Notes: a model not told the origin generated them from the sequence alone. Shown: positions 7,723 through 16,419, counted from the first letter of the stretch. The stretch: 22,391 nt of DNA from JBCBRD01 sp039819885 (GCA_039819885.1 JBCBRD010000023.1:1-22391); one strand, 5' to 3'. Numbers and translations are program-made.

Positions 7723-9222
7723 TCATCTGATCCCGTTCATCAAATGCTTGACCCAACCCGACGCAAGCAACATCGCCAGAGCAGCTCCGCCCGTCATGGC
7801 CGCAATCCCTGCAAAGAACATCGCGAGCTGGCCAGGGTCATCGGACGTGAACCCCGAACCGAGGATCCCGGCCAGTTTGTTGCCGAATGCCGCCCCCAAA
7901 AACCAAACACCAAGCATCAACCCAACCATGCGAGGCGGTGCCAGCTTTGTCATGGCTGATAGCCCAACGGGGCTCAGACAAAGTTCGCCCATGGTTTGAA
8001 GCGCAAACAAGCCGACAAGCCAAAGCGGCGAGAGCTTGCCCGTAGCCGTCAGGTAAGCCGCCGGCACCATCAACAAAAATGAACTGGCCAGGAGCGCCAG
8101 CCCCAGGGAGAATTTGATCGGGGTAGATGGCTGACGCGAACCAAGCCGCAGCCAGATGGCAGCAAAAACTGGTGCAAGCAACATGACAAACAGCGGGTTG
8201 AGCGACTGATACCACGCCGACGGCACATCAAACCCAGCAACAGAGTTATCCGTCAGAGTGTCAGCAACCATCGCAATGGAAAGCCCCGCCTGTTCGAAAG
8301 CCGCCCAGAAGATCATACCCGCCAAAAAGAAAACAAAAATCGCGCCAATCCGTTGAAGCTCTAAATCTTGCCGCGTGCCAAAATAGGCGATGGCGGCAAT
8401 CGGCAAGGCGACCAGGAGATACTGCAGAAACGCAAACTCCGGTCGATCCGATGCCAGCAGCGCGAGCAACAAAACACCACTTGCTGCTACGACACCAACG
8501 CCCTTCAGCCATTCACCAGGGTCGACCAAATCACGATCACCAACGCCATGTAACCGCCCCTGCTGAAGAACAAACCAAACAATTGCAATCGTCATCCCAA
8601 CACCGGCCGCACCAAATCCCCAATGCCAACTGTGGGTTGGATCAAAACCGTTCGCCGAAAGCCAAGACTTAAACGTTGCGCTCTGCGCCAAGAACCCGGT
8701 CACCAGCGGCGCGATGAACGCACCAATGTTGATACCCATATAAAAGATCGAAAAACCTGCATCCCGCCGTGGATCATCGGCCGCATAAAGGCCACCGACC
8801 AGCGCGGAAATATTCGGTTTGAACAGGGCGGTTCCAAGGGCAACCAAAGTCAACCCGACGTAAAAACCCGCTAGCGTCGGGACAGCGAGTGCGAAATGTC
8901 CGCACGCGATAATCAATCCACCCCAGACAACCGCCGTCTTTGCGCCAAGAAACCGGTCGGCGATGTAGCCCCCAGGGATTGCGAGCAAATACACAGCCAT
9001 CGTGTAGTTGCCATAAAGGACCGCAGCATCACTGACTTTGAAATCCAAACCACCATTGGCAACCGGCGCCACCATGAACAGGATCAACAAGGCCCGCATG
9101 CCGTAATAGGAAAAACGTTCCCACAGCTCGACGAAAAAGAGTGTGCTCAGGCCCGGCGGTTGCACGGCACGTCCCAAGCGCTTGCCGGAGGCCCTTACGG
9201 CCTCATCTTGCGCAGCTGTCAT
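7723..9222 (-). CDS. POT/PTR2-family proton-coupled peptide transporter
   Basis: Inner-membrane protein of 499 residues with many hydrophobic segments, as expected for the 14-helix bacterial POT transporters. The family signature VELWERFSYYGMRALL follows a short N-terminal tail, and FSIFYMGINIGAFIAPLVTG matches the second POT signature. Members import di- or tripeptides with protons. AGGGGC lies just before the ATG at 9222. It lies 103 bases downstream of the GntR regulator on the same strand and could be co-transcribed with it, but nothing ties peptide uptake to the neighbouring malonate operon. Substrate unknown. Confidence 0.9.
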   Translation of the reverse strand: MTAAQDEAVRASGKRLGRAVQPPGLSTLFFVELWERFSYYGMRALLILFMVAPVANGGLDFKVSDAAVLYGNYTMAVYLLAIPGGYIADRFLGAKTAVVWGGLIIACGHFALAVPTLAGFYVGLTLVALGTALFKPNISALVGGLYAADDPRRDAGFSIFYMGINIGAFIAPLVTGFLAQSATFKSWLSANGFDPTHSWHWGFGAAGVGMTIAIVWFVLQQGRLHGVGDRDLVDPGEWLKGVGVVAASGVLLLALLASDRPEFAFLQYLLVALPIAAIAYFGTRQDLELQRIGAIFVFFLAGMIFWAAFEQAGLSIAMVADTLTDNSVAGFDVPSAWYQSLNPLFVMLLAPVFAAIWLRLGSRQPSTPIKFSLGLALLASSFLLMVPAAYLTATGKLSPLWLVGLFALQTMGELCLSPVGLSAMTKLAPPRMVGLMLGVWFLGAAFGNKLAGILGSGFTSDDPGQLAMFFAGIAAMTGGAALAMLLASGWVKHLMNGIR

Positions 9223-9325
9223 TCATTGCCCCTAATAGACAGGCCCGCACCAATGGACCGCCCACTGCCATCCAAATGACGCGTGACAGTCCTCAATCTG
9301 AGACTACAAGAAACTATTCCGGTGC

Positions 9326-10009
9326 TCACTCTGCAGGCTCTGAAATCATCCGCGCATCATTCAAGGTTTTGAGCCACTCTCCAAAGCGATCCCCTTGGAT
9401 CGAAACATGCGCATGTAACAATCGCCCCGCTACGTCAGCATCACCATTCAAAAGCGCATCTGTAATGGCGGTATGTTCAGCAAAGCTGTCAGTGAGCCTG
9501 TCCCGAGCGCGCAATTGTAGTCTGCGGTAAGCACGCAACCGACGCCGCAATTGCTGAACCTCTTCCATGAGGAAGGCGTTATGCGCGCCAGCATAAATCA
9601 CTTCATGGTAACGCGCGTTTGCCTCGTAATAGTCATCCGTCTGACCACTTTCGGATGCCAAACGACACGTCTCATGCTGCGCCTTTAACTCAGCGCGCTC
9701 GTCGACAGACATCCTTTTAGCCGCCAGCCGACCGCAAAACGCTTCCATCTCCGCCATGACTTCAAACATGTCGACCAAACGATCGAGCGTGGGTGCAGCA
9801 ACAATCGCACCACGGCGCGGTCGCACTTCCACCAAACCCGAAGAGTCCAGCAGTCTCAGAGCTTCTCGGATAGGTGTCCGTGACACGCCAAACCGCTGAG
9901 CAAGAGAGATTTCCTCCAGTCTGGTCCCCGGAGGTTGAATGCCACTGGCAATCTCATCTTCAAGAGCCTTGCGGATATCGATCGCTGTATTCGTCCGCAT
10001 ATTCATCAT
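9326..10009 (-). CDS. matR: GntR/FadR-family transcriptional regulator, probable malonate regulator
   Basis: Protein of 227 residues. An N-terminal winged helix-turn-helix (about 10-70; RFGVSRTPIREALRLL at 39-54, PRRGAIV at 64-70) is followed by an FCD ligand domain (about 78-215). Likely metal or ligand residues are Asn131, His135, His179 and His201. It is divergent from the dctPQM-matB operon, the arrangement known for MatR in rhizobia, where malonate relieves repression. A TGTATACA palindrome lies in the divergent region. Two or three closely spaced ATGs (10009, 10006, 10000) are possible; GGACGGAA is just upstream of the first. The GntR/FCD call is firm; MatR is inferred from context. Confidence 0.85.
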   Translation of the reverse strand: MMNMRTNTAIDIRKALEDEIASGIQPPGTRLEEISLAQRFGVSRTPIREALRLLDSSGLVEVRPRRGAIVAAPTLDRLVDMFEVMAEMEAFCGRLAAKRMSVDERAELKAQHETCRLASESGQTDDYYEANARYHEVIYAGAHNAFLMEEVQQLRRRLRAYRRLQLRARDRLTDSFAEHTAITDALLNGDADVAGRLLHAHVSIQGDRFGEWLKTLNDARMISEPAE

Positions 10010-10146
10010 TTCCGTCCAAGGGATTTATGGGTTCACGATCCGGGCAAGACGTCGGCGGAGCATATAGGGCGCAGAACACACCGCCATATTGGCAACCTAA
10101 AAACCCTCATAATTCTTCCTGCTGCTACGCATGCAATTGCCCCTTG

Positions 10147-10160
10147 TTATGTATACAACA
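10147..10160. promoter_or_regulatory. Candidate GntR/MatR operator
   Basis: The site TTATGTATACAACA has a perfect 8-base palindromic core TGTATACA at 10150-10157. It lies in the 217-base divergent region between the regulator (ATG 10009) and dctP (ATG 10227). As I recall it, the rhizobial MatR operator has the same TGTATACA-type core with T and A at its outer ends. A second inverted repeat, TACGCT/AGCGTA with a 7-base loop, is at 10180-10198. Promoter boxes are not assigned. Confidence 0.5.
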
Positions 10161-10226
10161 GTACGTTAGTCGTAGGGGATACGCTACCTTAAAGCGTAAC
10201 AGATAACAAACCTCAGGGAGTCCTCC

Positions 10227-11228
10227 ATGCATCAAGCCTCAACTAGGCTCACGTTCACCAGCGCGGTCGCGATGATGGCCGTCGGCTTCTCCACGCTCAC
10301 GGTATCCGCAGCTGAACTGCGGTTGTCTCACCAATGGTCGACCAAAGACGTCCGACACAAAGTTGCACAGATCGTGGCTGATGAAGTTGCAGCTGCAAAG
10401 GTCGACCTCGACATTAAAATCTTCCCCTCAAAATCACTTTTCAAGCCTCGTGAACAATACAAGCCACTCTCGCGCGGTCAGTTGGATATGACCGTCCTGC
10501 CACTTGCCTATGCGGCCGGTCAGCGCCCTGCTTACAACCTCACGCTGATGCCCGGTTTGGTCAAAAACCACGATCACGCCGCGCGCCTAAACAACTCCGA
10601 CTTCATGGCAGCGCTCGAGGGCCAAATGGCCGAAGATGATGTCATGGTCCTGGTACATGGTTATCTGGCTGGTGGTTTTGTCGGCAAAGAAAAATGCATC
10701 ACCTCACCCGACGATGTGAAAGGTCTCCAGACACGTGCGGCAGGTAAGTCATTCGAACTGATGCTTGCCGGTGCTGGAGCATCGATTGCCTCCATGGCCT
10801 CATCTGAAATTTACACAGCCATGCAGACCGGTGTCTTACAGGCGGCCAATACGTCCTCATCAAGCTTCGTGTCATATCGGATCTATGAGCAAGTGAAGTG
10901 CTTCACGCCTGCTGGCGACGTTGCTTTGTGGTTCATGTATCAGCCCTTGCTGATGAATAAAGCGACATTCGATGGCCTGACAAAAGAACAGCAGGCGGCA
11001 TTGAAAGCCGGTGCTGCGAAAGCCGAAGCATTCTATTTAGCTGAAGCAAAGAAGCAGGACGCCAATGCCGTCGAGGTCTATAAAAAGAACGGCGTTGAAA
11101 TCAAAAATATGACCCCAGAAGAGTTTGCTGCCTGGCGCGAAATTGCAAAAACGACGTCCTATAAAAAGTTCGTCGAAGATACACCCGATGGCCAAAAGCT
11201 CCTCGATATGGCTCTGGCCGTCGAATGA
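10227..11228 (+). CDS. dctP: TRAP transporter periplasmic binding protein, probable malonate (DctP family)
   Basis: Protein of 333 residues with a Sec signal peptide (basic start, hydrophobic MMAVGFSTLTV, likely cleavage after VSAAE near residue 29). The mature part has the DctP pattern: LRLSHQWS at the N-terminus, a GQLDMTVL turn near 84-91, and VKGLQTRAA with Arg170, the position of the family's conserved carboxylate-binding arginine. It captures an organic acid in the periplasm for the DctQM pair encoded next. AGGGAG lies six bases before the ATG. First gene of the operon ending in matB, so malonate is the likely ligand. The 213-base gap to dctQ holds two hairpins. Confidence 0.88.
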   Translation: MHQASTRLTFTSAVAMMAVGFSTLTVSAAELRLSHQWSTKDVRHKVAQIVADEVAAAKVDLDIKIFPSKSLFKPREQYKPLSRGQLDMTVLPLAYAAGQRPAYNLTLMPGLVKNHDHAARLNNSDFMAALEGQMAEDDVMVLVHGYLAGGFVGKEKCITSPDDVKGLQTRAAGKSFELMLAGAGASIASMASSEIYTAMQTGVLQAANTSSSSFVSYRIYEQVKCFTPAGDVALWFMYQPLLMNKATFDGLTKEQQAALKAGAAKAEAFYLAEAKKQDANAVEVYKKNGVEIKNMTPEEFAAWREIAKTTSYKKFVEDTPDGQKLLDMALAVE

Positions 11229-11237
11229 TTTTGGTTT

Positions 11238-11264
11238 AGGCGGGCATAATTCTCATGTCCGCCT
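11238..11264 (+). terminator. Hairpin 1 in the dctP-dctQ gap
   Basis: AGGCGGGCAT pairs with ATGTCCGCCT across a 7-base loop, with one G-U pair. It begins ten bases after the dctP stop. Only a broken T-rich stretch follows. It probably protects the dctP message or attenuates reading into dctQ, matching the greater need for binding protein than for membrane subunits. Confidence 0.55.
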
Positions 11265-11316
11265 TCAACCTCTTTCAATCAATGCTTGCAAGAATTGCCC
11301 TTTCCCACGGCGCTAA

Positions 11317-11355
11317 CTTTGACCGGACACGACCCAGTTGCAAATCCGGTCAAAG
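11317..11355 (+). repeat. Hairpin 2 in the dctP-dctQ gap
   Basis: A perfect 11-base inverted repeat, CTTTGACCGGA and TCCGGTCAAAG, separated by 17 bases. It lies in the non-coding gap before dctQ and may form a second RNA stem, or a DNA site for a regulator. Confidence 0.5.
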
Positions 11356-11441
11356 CCTAGGCTTCTTCAGATTTCCCACCACGTGCTTCCAAGTCTAACG
11401 AATAGCGCGTTCCCAATCGGGATTGGAACGGAGACGTAACG

Positions 11442-11996
11442 TTGGCTCAGCCACTCTCTATTCGCATCGCGCAACATGGCGGCAACCCCGTCCTAAAATT
11501 CATCGGGCTATTATCGACAATCAGCGGCATCACGTCCGCATTTATGATTGTCCTCGCAGTTGCCATCACATGCCAGATGATATTCGTCCGTTTCGTCCTC
11601 AACCAATCCACCATCTGGCAAACGGAAATGGTGGTCTATCTCATGATCGGCGCGACTATGTTGGGCTTACCCTATGTCCAGCAATTGCGCGGCCACGTGA
11701 ATGTTGACCTGCTGCCAATGTTGTTACCGATGGGCTTGCGAAAGGCACTGGCCGTGGTCACGCTTTCAGCCGCCATTGTCGTGATCGGTATCATGCTCTT
11801 CTACGGTTACGGGATGTGGCACGAGGCATGGAGCCGCGGCTGGCGATCCGATACGGTCTGGGGCGTCAAACTTTGGATCCCCTATCTCGCCGTCCCCATC
11901 GGTTTCGGTCTCTACCTTCTTCAGCTCATCGCCGATCTCATCGGTATGTTGATGGGGTATGAAAAACCATTCCAGCTCGACGAGGAGGGACGCTAA
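11442..11996 (+). CDS. dctQ: TRAP transporter small membrane subunit (DctQ family)
   Basis: Protein of 184 residues with four predicted transmembrane segments and the DctQ core (WQTEMVVYLMIGATMLGLPY near 63-82, then HVNVDLLP). It links the binding protein to the large DctM channel. The start is a TTG: GGAG at 11430-11433 sits eight bases before it, and the translation from there (MAQPLSIRIAQ) leads straight into the first membrane helix. The stop TAA shares its last base with the ATG of dctM, showing translational coupling. Confidence 0.88.
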   Translation: MAQPLSIRIAQHGGNPVLKFIGLLSTISGITSAFMIVLAVAITCQMIFVRFVLNQSTIWQTEMVVYLMIGATMLGLPYVQQLRGHVNVDLLPMLLPMGLRKALAVVTLSAAIVVIGIMLFYGYGMWHEAWSRGWRSDTVWGVKLWIPYLAVPIGFGLYLLQLIADLIGMLMGYEKPFQLDEEGR

Positions 11997-13312
11997 TGGA
12001 TCCGCTCGTCCTAGGCTTGCTCGTTGCCCTTGTCACAATCGCAGTGCTGTTTTCCGGTGTGTCCGTTGCAACAGGCCTCCTGATTGTCTCCGCAGGGTTC
12101 CTGCTCATTTTCGACGGCATGCGTTCGTTGGAGCTTTTGCCTGAAATCTTCTTCGGAAAACTCGACAACTTCGCACTGCTGTCGATCCCGATGTTCATCA
12201 TTATGGGGGCAGCCATCTCATCGACGCGGGCAGGTGCTGACCTCTATGAAGCCCTTGAACGCTGGCTCACTCGCGTCCCAGGCGGACTGGTCATTTCAAA
12301 TCTAGGCGCGTGCGCTGTCTTTTCAGCACTATCGGGATCATCACCGGCCACCTGCGCTGCGATCGGTAAGATGGGCATCCCCGAGATGCGCAACCGTGGC
12401 TATCCAGATGGCGTCGCGGCAGGCTCCATCGCAGCCGGTGGAACACTGGGAATTCTCATCCCACCTTCCGTGACCATGATCGTCTACGGCATCGCTACCG
12501 AGACATCCATCGGACGCCTATTCCTAGCTGGCGTCATGCCGGGATTGTTGCTTGTCGGGCTCTTCATGGCTTGGTCATTGTTCGACACCTGGCGCCACGG
12601 AACAGCCGAAGTCCTCGCAACGCGCCACTACACCTGGAAACAACGCCTGGAGATCCTACCGCGCGTTCTTCCATTCCTGGTGATTATCGTCGGCGTGCTC
12701 TACGCGATGTACGGCGGTATCGCCACACCATCAGAAACCGCTGCCGTTGGTGCGCTGCTCTGCATCCTGCTTGCCGTCATTTTGTATAAGATGTGGTCAC
12801 CCAAATCGCTCTGGGTCGTCCTGCGCGACTCTACACGTGAATCCGTGATGATCATGTTCATCATTGGGGCTGCCGGCGTCTTTGCCTACATGATGTCCTC
12901 ACTGCAAATCACGCAGTCAATTGCAGGCTGGATCGGCACCCTCGATGTGAACCGTTGGGTTCTCATGGGGATCATCAATGTCTTTCTACTGATCGCAGGC
13001 TTCTTCCTCCCACCTGTTGCTGTGATCTTGATGACAGCCCCAATCCTATTGCCGATTATCACCACCGCAGGCTTTGATCCCTATTGGTTTGCAGTCATCT
13101 TGACCATCAACATGGAGATCGGATTGATATCGCCGCCAGTGGGCCTCAATCTCTATGTGATTAGGGGGATAGCGCCGGACATTCCACTCACGACGATCTT
13201 GAAAGGCTCGTTGCCGTTCGTCGCATGCATGGTGGTTGCCATCATCCTCCTGTGCATCTTTCCCGAAATCGCGACGTGGCTGCCCAACACACTGATGGGA
13301 GAAGTTCGATGA
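11996..13312 (+). CDS. dctM: TRAP transporter large permease subunit (DctM family)
   Basis: Inner-membrane protein of 438 residues, very hydrophobic, with DctM landmarks: FALLSIPMFIIMGA, FSALSGSSPATCAAIGKMGIPEM, AAGGTLGILIPPSVTMIVYG, and near the C-terminus INMEIGLISPPVGLNLYV. It carries the substrate using the sodium gradient in known TRAP systems. It overlaps dctQ by one base and matB by four (ATGA), so the three are one translation-coupled unit. The substrate, malonate, is inferred from matB. Confidence 0.93.
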   Translation: MDPLVLGLLVALVTIAVLFSGVSVATGLLIVSAGFLLIFDGMRSLELLPEIFFGKLDNFALLSIPMFIIMGAAISSTRAGADLYEALERWLTRVPGGLVISNLGACAVFSALSGSSPATCAAIGKMGIPEMRNRGYPDGVAAGSIAAGGTLGILIPPSVTMIVYGIATETSIGRLFLAGVMPGLLLVGLFMAWSLFDTWRHGTAEVLATRHYTWKQRLEILPRVLPFLVIIVGVLYAMYGGIATPSETAAVGALLCILLAVILYKMWSPKSLWVVLRDSTRESVMIMFIIGAAGVFAYMMSSLQITQSIAGWIGTLDVNRWVLMGIINVFLLIAGFFLPPVAVILMTAPILLPIITTAGFDPYWFAVILTINMEIGLISPPVGLNLYVIRGIAPDIPLTTILKGSLPFVACMVVAIILLCIFPEIATWLPNTLMGEVR

Positions 13313-14835
13313 CCTCTCCGACCAACGAAAACCTGTTCGTCTCCCTGTGGGAACAGGTGCCCGACACGTCTGCGCCGTTCCTTCACCTGCCTGATGGAAC
13401 GACAATGACGTATAACGCACTCAGTGAGCGCGCTAACCAATTTGCAAGCGCCCTTCAAGCCGCTGGCGTGAAGGCAGGTGACAGGGTCGCAGCTCAGATT
13501 GACAAGTCTGCCGAGGGCCTCTGCCTGTATTTTGGATGTCTCAAGGCTGGGGGCGTGTTCTTGCCCCTGAACACAGCCTATACAGACAGCGAGGTTGCCT
13601 ACTTCCTTGGCGACGCCGAACCAACCGTACTCATCTGTCAGCCGTCACGGGTCACCGGCCTGGAGAAGATCGCCGAGCAATCGGGAGTGGCCAAAACATT
13701 TGTCCTCGCTGCCGACGGTACGGGAACGATAACAGACGCTGCCGATGCAAGCTCAACCAACTTCGAGGCTGTCTTTCGTACCGGCGACGATCTTGCCGGC
13801 ATCCTCTACACATCAGGGACAACAGGACGCTCAAAAGGCGCGATGATCTCGGGCACCAACCTACTTTCAAATGCATTGGCCCTCAAGGAGGCCTGGCGCT
13901 TCACATCATCTGATATTCTCCTCCACGCCCTACCGGTGTTCCACACGCACGGACTGTTCGTCGCAACGCACACGCTTTTCGTAGCTGGCGGGTCGATGAT
14001 CTTCCACCCCACGTTCAACGCCCAAGCAGTCCTGAGCGCACTCCCCCAGGCAACAACAATGATGGGTGTGCCAACTTTCTACACGCGCCTGTTGAACGAA
14101 CCAACGTTCGACAAAGAGCGCGTTAAGGCGATGCGGCTCTTCGTTTCTGGTTCCGCACCCTTGTCGGCACAGACGCATAAGGACTTCGAGGCACGGACAG
14201 GCCATGCCATCATAGAACGGTACGGCATGACCGAAACGAACATGAACACCTCAAACCCTTATGACGGCGAACGCCGCGCCGGCACAGTTGGCAAGCCGTT
14301 GCCAGGTATCGAGGTTCGTGTCGCTGATCCAGAAACAGGAACCCCACTTCCAACAGGTGAAACGGGCGCTATCGAGCTGCGGGGACCAAATGTCTTCCAA
14401 GGCTACTGGCGCATGCCGGAGAAAACCAAAGCTGAATTCCGCGACGATGGGTTCTTCATCTCAGGCGACCTTGGCCGCTATGATGAAGACGGCTACCTCT
14501 CAATTGTCGGGCGCGACAAAGACTTGATCATATCTGGTGGCTTCAACGTCTACCCTGCAGAAGTCGAAAGTGTTCTAGACGCCCTCGATGGTGTCGCAGA
14601 AAGCGCCGTCATTGGCATCCCTCACCCAGACTTCGGAGAAGGGGTCACAGCCCTCGTGGTCCCGCGCAATGGCGCAAACCTACAGGCAGACGCCATTCAG
14701 TCCGCCGCGGCCCAAAAGCTCGCCAAATTCAAGGTTCCAAAGATCGTCTTGATCGTTGACGAACTGCCCAGAAATTCTATGGGCAAGGTAACCAAAAAAG
14801 CGCTTCGCGAGACCCACCAAGACCTATTCGCCTGA
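13309..14835 (+). CDS. matB: Malonyl-CoA synthetase (MatB, AMP-forming)
   Basis: ANL-superfamily ligase of 508 residues that joins malonate, ATP and CoA to malonyl-CoA. Seen motifs: P-loop LYTSGTTGRSKG at 166-177, HALPVFHTHGLF, RYGMTETNMNTSNPY, ISGDLGRYDEDGY, IISGGFNVYPAEVE and the C-terminal catalytic lysine in NSMGK, Lys493. The RYGMTE-NMNTSNPY-GERRAGTVG stretch is typical of MatB. The frame stays open upstream to 13225, but the ATG at 13309 overlaps the dctM stop and starts MTSPTNENLF, which fits the family. A matA gene (malonyl-CoA decarboxylase), usual next to matB in rhizobia, is absent. Malonyl-CoA could feed fatty acid synthesis or, by inference, the NRPS-PKS. Confidence 0.92.
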   Translation: MTSPTNENLFVSLWEQVPDTSAPFLHLPDGTTMTYNALSERANQFASALQAAGVKAGDRVAAQIDKSAEGLCLYFGCLKAGGVFLPLNTAYTDSEVAYFLGDAEPTVLICQPSRVTGLEKIAEQSGVAKTFVLAADGTGTITDAADASSTNFEAVFRTGDDLAGILYTSGTTGRSKGAMISGTNLLSNALALKEAWRFTSSDILLHALPVFHTHGLFVATHTLFVAGGSMIFHPTFNAQAVLSALPQATTMMGVPTFYTRLLNEPTFDKERVKAMRLFVSGSAPLSAQTHKDFEARTGHAIIERYGMTETNMNTSNPYDGERRAGTVGKPLPGIEVRVADPETGTPLPTGETGAIELRGPNVFQGYWRMPEKTKAEFRDDGFFISGDLGRYDEDGYLSIVGRDKDLIISGGFNVYPAEVESVLDALDGVAESAVIGIPHPDFGEGVTALVVPRNGANLQADAIQSAAAQKLAKFKVPKIVLIVDELPRNSMGKVTKKALRETHQDLFA

Positions 14836-14974
14836 CCTCAACACTATCCGTCGACTGAGTTTGCGAACAGACACGACGGTCCACAGGCACAGCAGTGTCG
14901 CGGCGTGACGATCTGTATCGCTTCCTAGTGCCGCGATTGCGCGTAAACTCCCTCTTAACAGGAGAGGTTCGCGC

Positions 14975-15562
14975 ATGTTTCGAAGCATCGAATTCGGCGG
15001 CAGTCTCGGCCAGATGATCGACGGCAGGACGCGCGCAAGCAACGACAACGTCGATCTTGTTGACGCTTTAGATGCTCACATTCAAAACCACCCAACAGCA
15101 ACGGCAGCGCTTTTGGCATGGTGTCTCGCCCACGATATCGGGAAGGGACCAATCGTTGCAGAAATCAGTCACTCCAACCGTGATGCCCTTAAACCCAGTC
15201 AAATGATGAACAGATGTTCGCATCGGACTGTTCGACTGAAGCGCGGCAACGCAGTCTTAAGCTATGCCGAACTCTCCTATCGACCTTCATTACTGCCAAC
15301 CCAAATCCGAAATGCGTTACAGCGAACCTGCGTGCCATTTGGCTGCCTCATCGCACCGCTTTCACCTTGGCGCGAGACCACTTTCTCGTGCTCAACACCC
15401 GACGCCCAAGACCTGACCCAAACCAGGAATGGAGCAGCGGTTCTCATCCACCATGCAACGGTCTATATCCAAGGTGGAAAACCAATCGCACGCGTTCGAG
15501 AATTTTACACGTCGGCTCTCATTACGGGCGCAACGGACGCATTTCAAACCGCCAGCATCTGA
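14975..15562 (+). CDS. Chorismate-lyase (UbiC)-like protein
   Basis: Protein of 195 residues. The middle (VRLKRGNAVLSYAELSYRP, then LPTQIRNAL-T-VPFGCLIAPLSPWRET) and the end (GGKPIARVREFYTSALI) resemble the distant UbiC-like proteins of alphaproteobacteria, with their LSEA-NWYVP, M-R-LETTD-PFG and PIA-V-E-YT patterns. True UbiC converts chorismate to 4-hydroxybenzoate and pyruvate for ubiquinone. I cannot confirm active-site residues; it may be a relative with another role. A strong AGGAGAGG at 14960-14967 lies seven bases before the ATG, and it has its own 139-base upstream gap after matB. Its stop is four bases from the convergent YdcZ-like gene. Confidence 0.65.
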   Translation: MFRSIEFGGSLGQMIDGRTRASNDNVDLVDALDAHIQNHPTATAALLAWCLAHDIGKGPIVAEISHSNRDALKPSQMMNRCSHRTVRLKRGNAVLSYAELSYRPSLLPTQIRNALQRTCVPFGCLIAPLSPWRETTFSCSTPDAQDLTQTRNGAAVLIHHATVYIQGGKPIARVREFYTSALITGATDAFQTASI

Positions 15563-15566
15563 GCCG

Positions 15567-16109
15567 CTACCGAATGCGATCGTGAGCATCACGCCCTACA
15601 AGATCCACATCACCAGCTCCGAATTGGGACGAGGACGCTGTGCGAGAGTGAGCGCGTTCAGTTCTTTCTGCGTAGTGGATCAAGACAACCCCACCTATGA
15701 CCGCAACGGCACCCAAAACTTTTAAGGGTGTTAAAGGCAACTTCTCCGGCGCGAACAGACCGAAGTGTGACAGCAGCAGTCCCACCACGACTTGCCCAGC
15801 AACGATGCAGACGAAGTACGCACCGGGCCCCATCCGTGGAATGAGAAACGTTGCACTGAGGATGATCCCAAAACTTACGACACCAAGCCCGAACAGCGCC
15901 GGGTTCGCAGTCTTCAGCAATTGGACGGTGTCGCCCTTACCGAGCAATGTCCAAGCCACAGTGGCAGCGAGCGCGCCAACCAAAAAGAAGACCGTGGTTG
16001 CCAACAACGGCGATCCCAGTTGTGTCCCCAACCTCCCATTGAGTGGAAGATAGGTTCCAGCCACGACCCCAACGAAAATGGCGACGGCGTAGAAAGTGCT
16101 GGTGGTCAT
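15567..16109 (-). CDS. YdcZ/DUF606-family DMT membrane transporter
   Basis: Protein of 180 residues with five hydrophobic segments in the first 145. The start YAVAIFVGVVAGTYLPLNGRLGTQLGSPLLAT and later SATFLIPRMGPGAYFVCIVAGQVV match the DUF606 branch of the drug/metabolite transporter superfamily. The usual length is about 140-150; here a polar tail of roughly 35 residues (from YAERTERAHSR) extends the C-terminus, perhaps from loss of an earlier stop. Function unknown. Confidence 0.85.
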   Translation of the reverse strand: MTTSTFYAVAIFVGVVAGTYLPLNGRLGTQLGSPLLATTVFFLVGALAATVAWTLLGKGDTVQLLKTANPALFGLGVVSFGIILSATFLIPRMGPGAYFVCIVAGQVVVGLLLSHFGLFAPEKLPLTPLKVLGAVAVIGGVVLIHYAERTERAHSRTASSSQFGAGDVDLVGRDAHDRIR

Positions 16110-16161
16110 AAGACAGCAAACCTTGAGATTGTTTTTTCGAGAATTCTGGCGGGGGACCCGC

Positions 16162-16368
16162 CTAGGCCACTGGTGAGCGCGCAGCGTGCTTTGTCTGTCG
16201 GCCGCTCACCCGACGACGCCACATCCGAAAACTCGACGGTTTCAAATGGCGCCGCATGACTTCAATCACCTGAGGCTCACTCAGGCCGGTTTCCACCTTG
16301 ATAGCATCGAATGTTACGTCATCCGCCCAAGCAAGCTCGATCACTTCGCTGATTGTTTCAGGCGCCAT
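16162..16368 (-). CDS. DUF2805 / TIGR03643 family small protein
   Basis: Small soluble protein of 68 residues. IIELAWADD-SFDAIK-type start (here EVIELAWADDVTFDAIKVETG), LSEPQVIEVMRRHLKPSSF and FRMWRRRVSGRQTKH match this conserved bacterial family almost throughout. The predicted fold is helical and DNA-binding-like. No function is known. Neighbours give no clue. Confidence 0.85.
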   Translation of the reverse strand: MAPETISEVIELAWADDVTFDAIKVETGLSEPQVIEVMRRHLKPSSFRMWRRRVSGRQTKHAARSPVA

Positions 16369-16419
16369 GACAATTCATCCCAAGACAAAAATAGACAGCA
16401 GCAGCACTAAGTGGGCTGC

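Noticed and set aside
14975..15562. The gene after matB as malonyl-CoA decarboxylase (matA)
   Set aside because: At 195 residues it is far too short (the family is about 400-500) and its motifs resemble UbiC-like proteins.
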